From assembly GCA_903892365.1 (NCBI GenBank), contig CAITIF010000450.1:1-7651 (forward strand): a stretch of 7,651 bases of DNA, given 5' to 3'. The notes beneath the pieces were generated by a model that saw only the letters and a program-made list of their open reading frames with translations, did no database searches and was not told where the DNA came from. Position 1 is the stretch's first letter. The number at the start of each line of letters is the position of its first letter. This DNA comes from an uncultured Pirellula sp. Lineage in GTDB: Bacteria; Planctomycetota; Planctomycetia; Pirellulales; Pirellulaceae. The position numbers and the translations under genes were made by a program. Below, in pieces: positions 6,449 to 7,651 of the stretch.

Positions 6449-7505
6449 AGTCGATCATACCTTCGCCGGTACCATAGGATACCGAAGTTGGCTTGGAGGT
6501 TAGGCCGTACCGTTCACAAAATTGACTCACGATCGGCATGGTCTCGCTCTTAAACTTATCGCTGGAAAACAATTGCTTGGCTTCCTCTGGGTTTCCGTAG
6601 AATCTGGTTTGCGTGACCACCTTCTTCATGTCATCCAATTGCAACTTGGCAAACTTCTCACCGATACCAACCAGCGTTTTGTCCATAGTTGCAGGATCAT
6701 TCATTCGCTGATTCATTGCATAGAACGTCTCAACGATTGCGGCTGCAAAATCTTTGCCGCCAGGTTTCTTAAGCGAATCGGCTCCAACCACCACCATATC
6801 GATGATTTCTTCCGGAATGCTGGAGGAATCAAACAGAACCTTGCTTTCGGGGCGAGTGACCAAGGTTTGCATCACAAAGGGGTTCCAAACCATGATCGAT
6901 TCAATCGAATCCTTCTTGAGCTGAAACGCTTGGGCCGCTTGCTCGGGATCCATATTCGTGAATGGGAATTCCTTAGGGGACTTCCCGAGCTTTTCTAAGC
7001 ATCGATCAAAACAGAACTGCGAAACACTCTTCTCAAGCCCATGGGTTTTCTTTCCAACGAGAGCATCAACAGAATCGATTCCCGCTACGATGCATGCGTC
7101 CGCCCCATTGGATGTGGAGGTTGGTAAAATCGCAACGCTCTTTCGTGAGGCAGCTGGTCCCAAGATGTCGATATTGGTAATGCAGACAGCATCGGCCTGG
7201 GAAGTTCCATAAAGCGTGATACAGCTGTCGTAGCTGACCAGTTTCAGTTCGATATCGACGTTATGCTTCTTTTCAAGCGAACCCATTTTGCCTGCTTCGC
7301 CGTCAATCAAACCGACGTCGCTGGCCACCCCGAAAATGCTCCAGGATGGGTATTCGCTCCAAGCGAGTGTGAATTTGGTGGGTGCTGCTTTCGTTGAAGC
7401 GGACGAATTTGCAGGCGCAGAGGCCGGTTTCGACTCGCATCCTAAAGGGGCAAAAGCAACCAAGGTCAAGAGAGTTAGCCACGATCGATTAAGCGGTTTT
7501 TTCAT
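6426..7505 (-). CDS. ABC-transporter substrate-binding lipoprotein (NitT/TauT-like)
   Basis: The 359-residue protein begins MKKPLNRSWLTLLTLVAFAP and then LGC, a lipoprotein signal with C23 as the lipid-bearing residue. The lipobox is degenerate (P at -3). A Ser/Ala/Pro/Lys-rich linker (24-44) leads into a periplasmic-binding-protein fold starting FTLAWSEYPSW (45-55). Blocks such as DAVCITNIDILGPAASR (105-121), SNGADACIV (132-140) and the MVWNPFV stretch (205-211) resemble the NitT/TauT/SsuA group. Within it they recall binding proteins annotated as putative urea or related transporters, but the ligand is a guess. The mature part has six further cysteines (95, 108, 138, 165, 169, 330), including C165-x3-C169, which is many for this fold. 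No permease or ATPase gene lies next to it here, since the downstream neighbour converges. No Shine-Dalgarno site is evident before the ATG at 7505. Confidence 0.83.
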   Translation of the reverse strand: MKKPLNRSWLTLLTLVAFAPLGCESKPASAPANSSASTKAAPTKFTLAWSEYPSWSIFGVASDVGLIDGEAGKMGSLEKKHNVDIELKLVSYDSCITLYGTSQADAVCITNIDILGPAASRKSVAILPTSTSNGADACIVAGIDSVDALVGKKTHGLEKSVSQFCFDRCLEKLGKSPKEFPFTNMDPEQAAQAFQLKKDSIESIMVWNPFVMQTLVTRPESKVLFDSSSIPEEIIDMVVVGADSLKKPGGKDFAAAIVETFYAMNQRMNDPATMDKTLVGIGEKFAKLQLDDMKKVVTQTRFYGNPEEAKQLFSSDKFKSETMPIVSQFCERYGLTSKPTSVSYGTGEGMIDFDTSFLK

Positions 7506-7542
7506 GATTTGCGGTATCTAAACTGGTAAACGAAGGAATCAG

Positions 7543-7650
7543 CTAGGCTGAAAACGGGAACGCGTCTCGCTTCATCGTCTCGCAAACGGCCTCAATTCTC
7601 AAGTGCCAATACGAAGAATCGCCCCGGTAAAGTAGCCATGAAGCACATAG
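7543..7650 (-). other. Unassigned open frame entering from the right edge
   Basis: Reading the minus strand from the edge, one frame stays open for 35 codons, with a peptide containing LLYRGDSSYWHLRIEAVCET and ending in FPFSA before TAG at 7545-7543. The stop lies 37 bases upstream of the binding-protein start, a spacing that would suit an operon. I do not recognise the peptide. Another frame ends with GYFTGAILRIGT, so the reading frame is not certain. It could be the 3' end of a gene, a conserved intergenic element, or chance. The stretch also contains a 5-bp dyad (TCAGC-TAG-GCTGA, 7539-7551) and an 8-bp direct repeat CGTCTCGC (7563-7570 and 7576-7583). Confidence 0.18.
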
Positions 7651-7651
7651 A

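Noticed and set aside
6522..6998. Plus-strand open frame of about 158 codons opposite the binding-protein gene
   Set aside because: It is entirely antisense to a well-supported lipoprotein gene, and its His/Leu-rich product resembles no family.
1..7651. CRISPR array, tRNA or rRNA gene, insertion sequence, toxin-antitoxin or phage-defence system
   Set aside because: No repeat-spacer pattern, cloverleaf, transposase-like frame, terminal inverted repeats or defence-type domains were seen on either strand.

Overview
The window looks like a chromosomal segment from a planctomycete, most likely a Pirellulales relative such as the Rhodopirellula group. The reasons are the moderate G+C, weak or absent Shine-Dalgarno sequences at most starts, a Tat-exported protein next to a secreted hydrolase, and a futalosine-type menaquinone cluster. 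The taxonomic call is an inference from gene content and protein style. There is no rRNA or other marker gene to fix it, and no tRNA, rRNA, CRISPR array, insertion sequence or phage gene was seen.

Left part, minus strand (about 1-3853, read right to left): a LptF/LptG-type permease, then after a structured gap menG/ubiE, ubiX, a ubiA-family prenyltransferase, and the first 41 codons of a gene resembling mqnE (aminofutalosine synthase). The menG, ubiX and ubiA genes overlap by 1 and 4 bases, so they are almost certainly translated from one message, and the mqnE-like gene follows after 36 bases. Together they supply several steps of menaquinone synthesis: making aminofutalosine (MqnE), prenylating the naphthoate ring (UbiA family), making the prenylated flavin that a UbiD-type decarboxylase needs (UbiX), and the final C-methylation (MenG). 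No UbiD is present in the window.

Middle part, plus strand (4152-6339): a secreted alpha/beta hydrolase and a Tat-type transglutaminase-like protein, 94 bases apart. They may form a two-gene export unit. A perfect 15-bp tandem duplication lies just before the second gene, and that gene has His where transglutaminases normally carry the catalytic Asp.

Right part: the transglutaminase gene converges with a minus-strand gene for an ABC-transporter substrate-binding lipoprotein (6426-7505). An 86-bp gap holding a strong hairpin and short repeats separates them. No permease or ATPase gene accompanies the binding protein here. The last 146 bases hold no recognised gene, although one minus-strand frame stays open from the window edge.

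Overall the genes belong to known families. I found no convincing undescribed system. The most checkable oddities are the altered transglutaminase triad, the cysteine-rich orphan binding protein, the small repeats around gene boundaries and the unexplained right edge.
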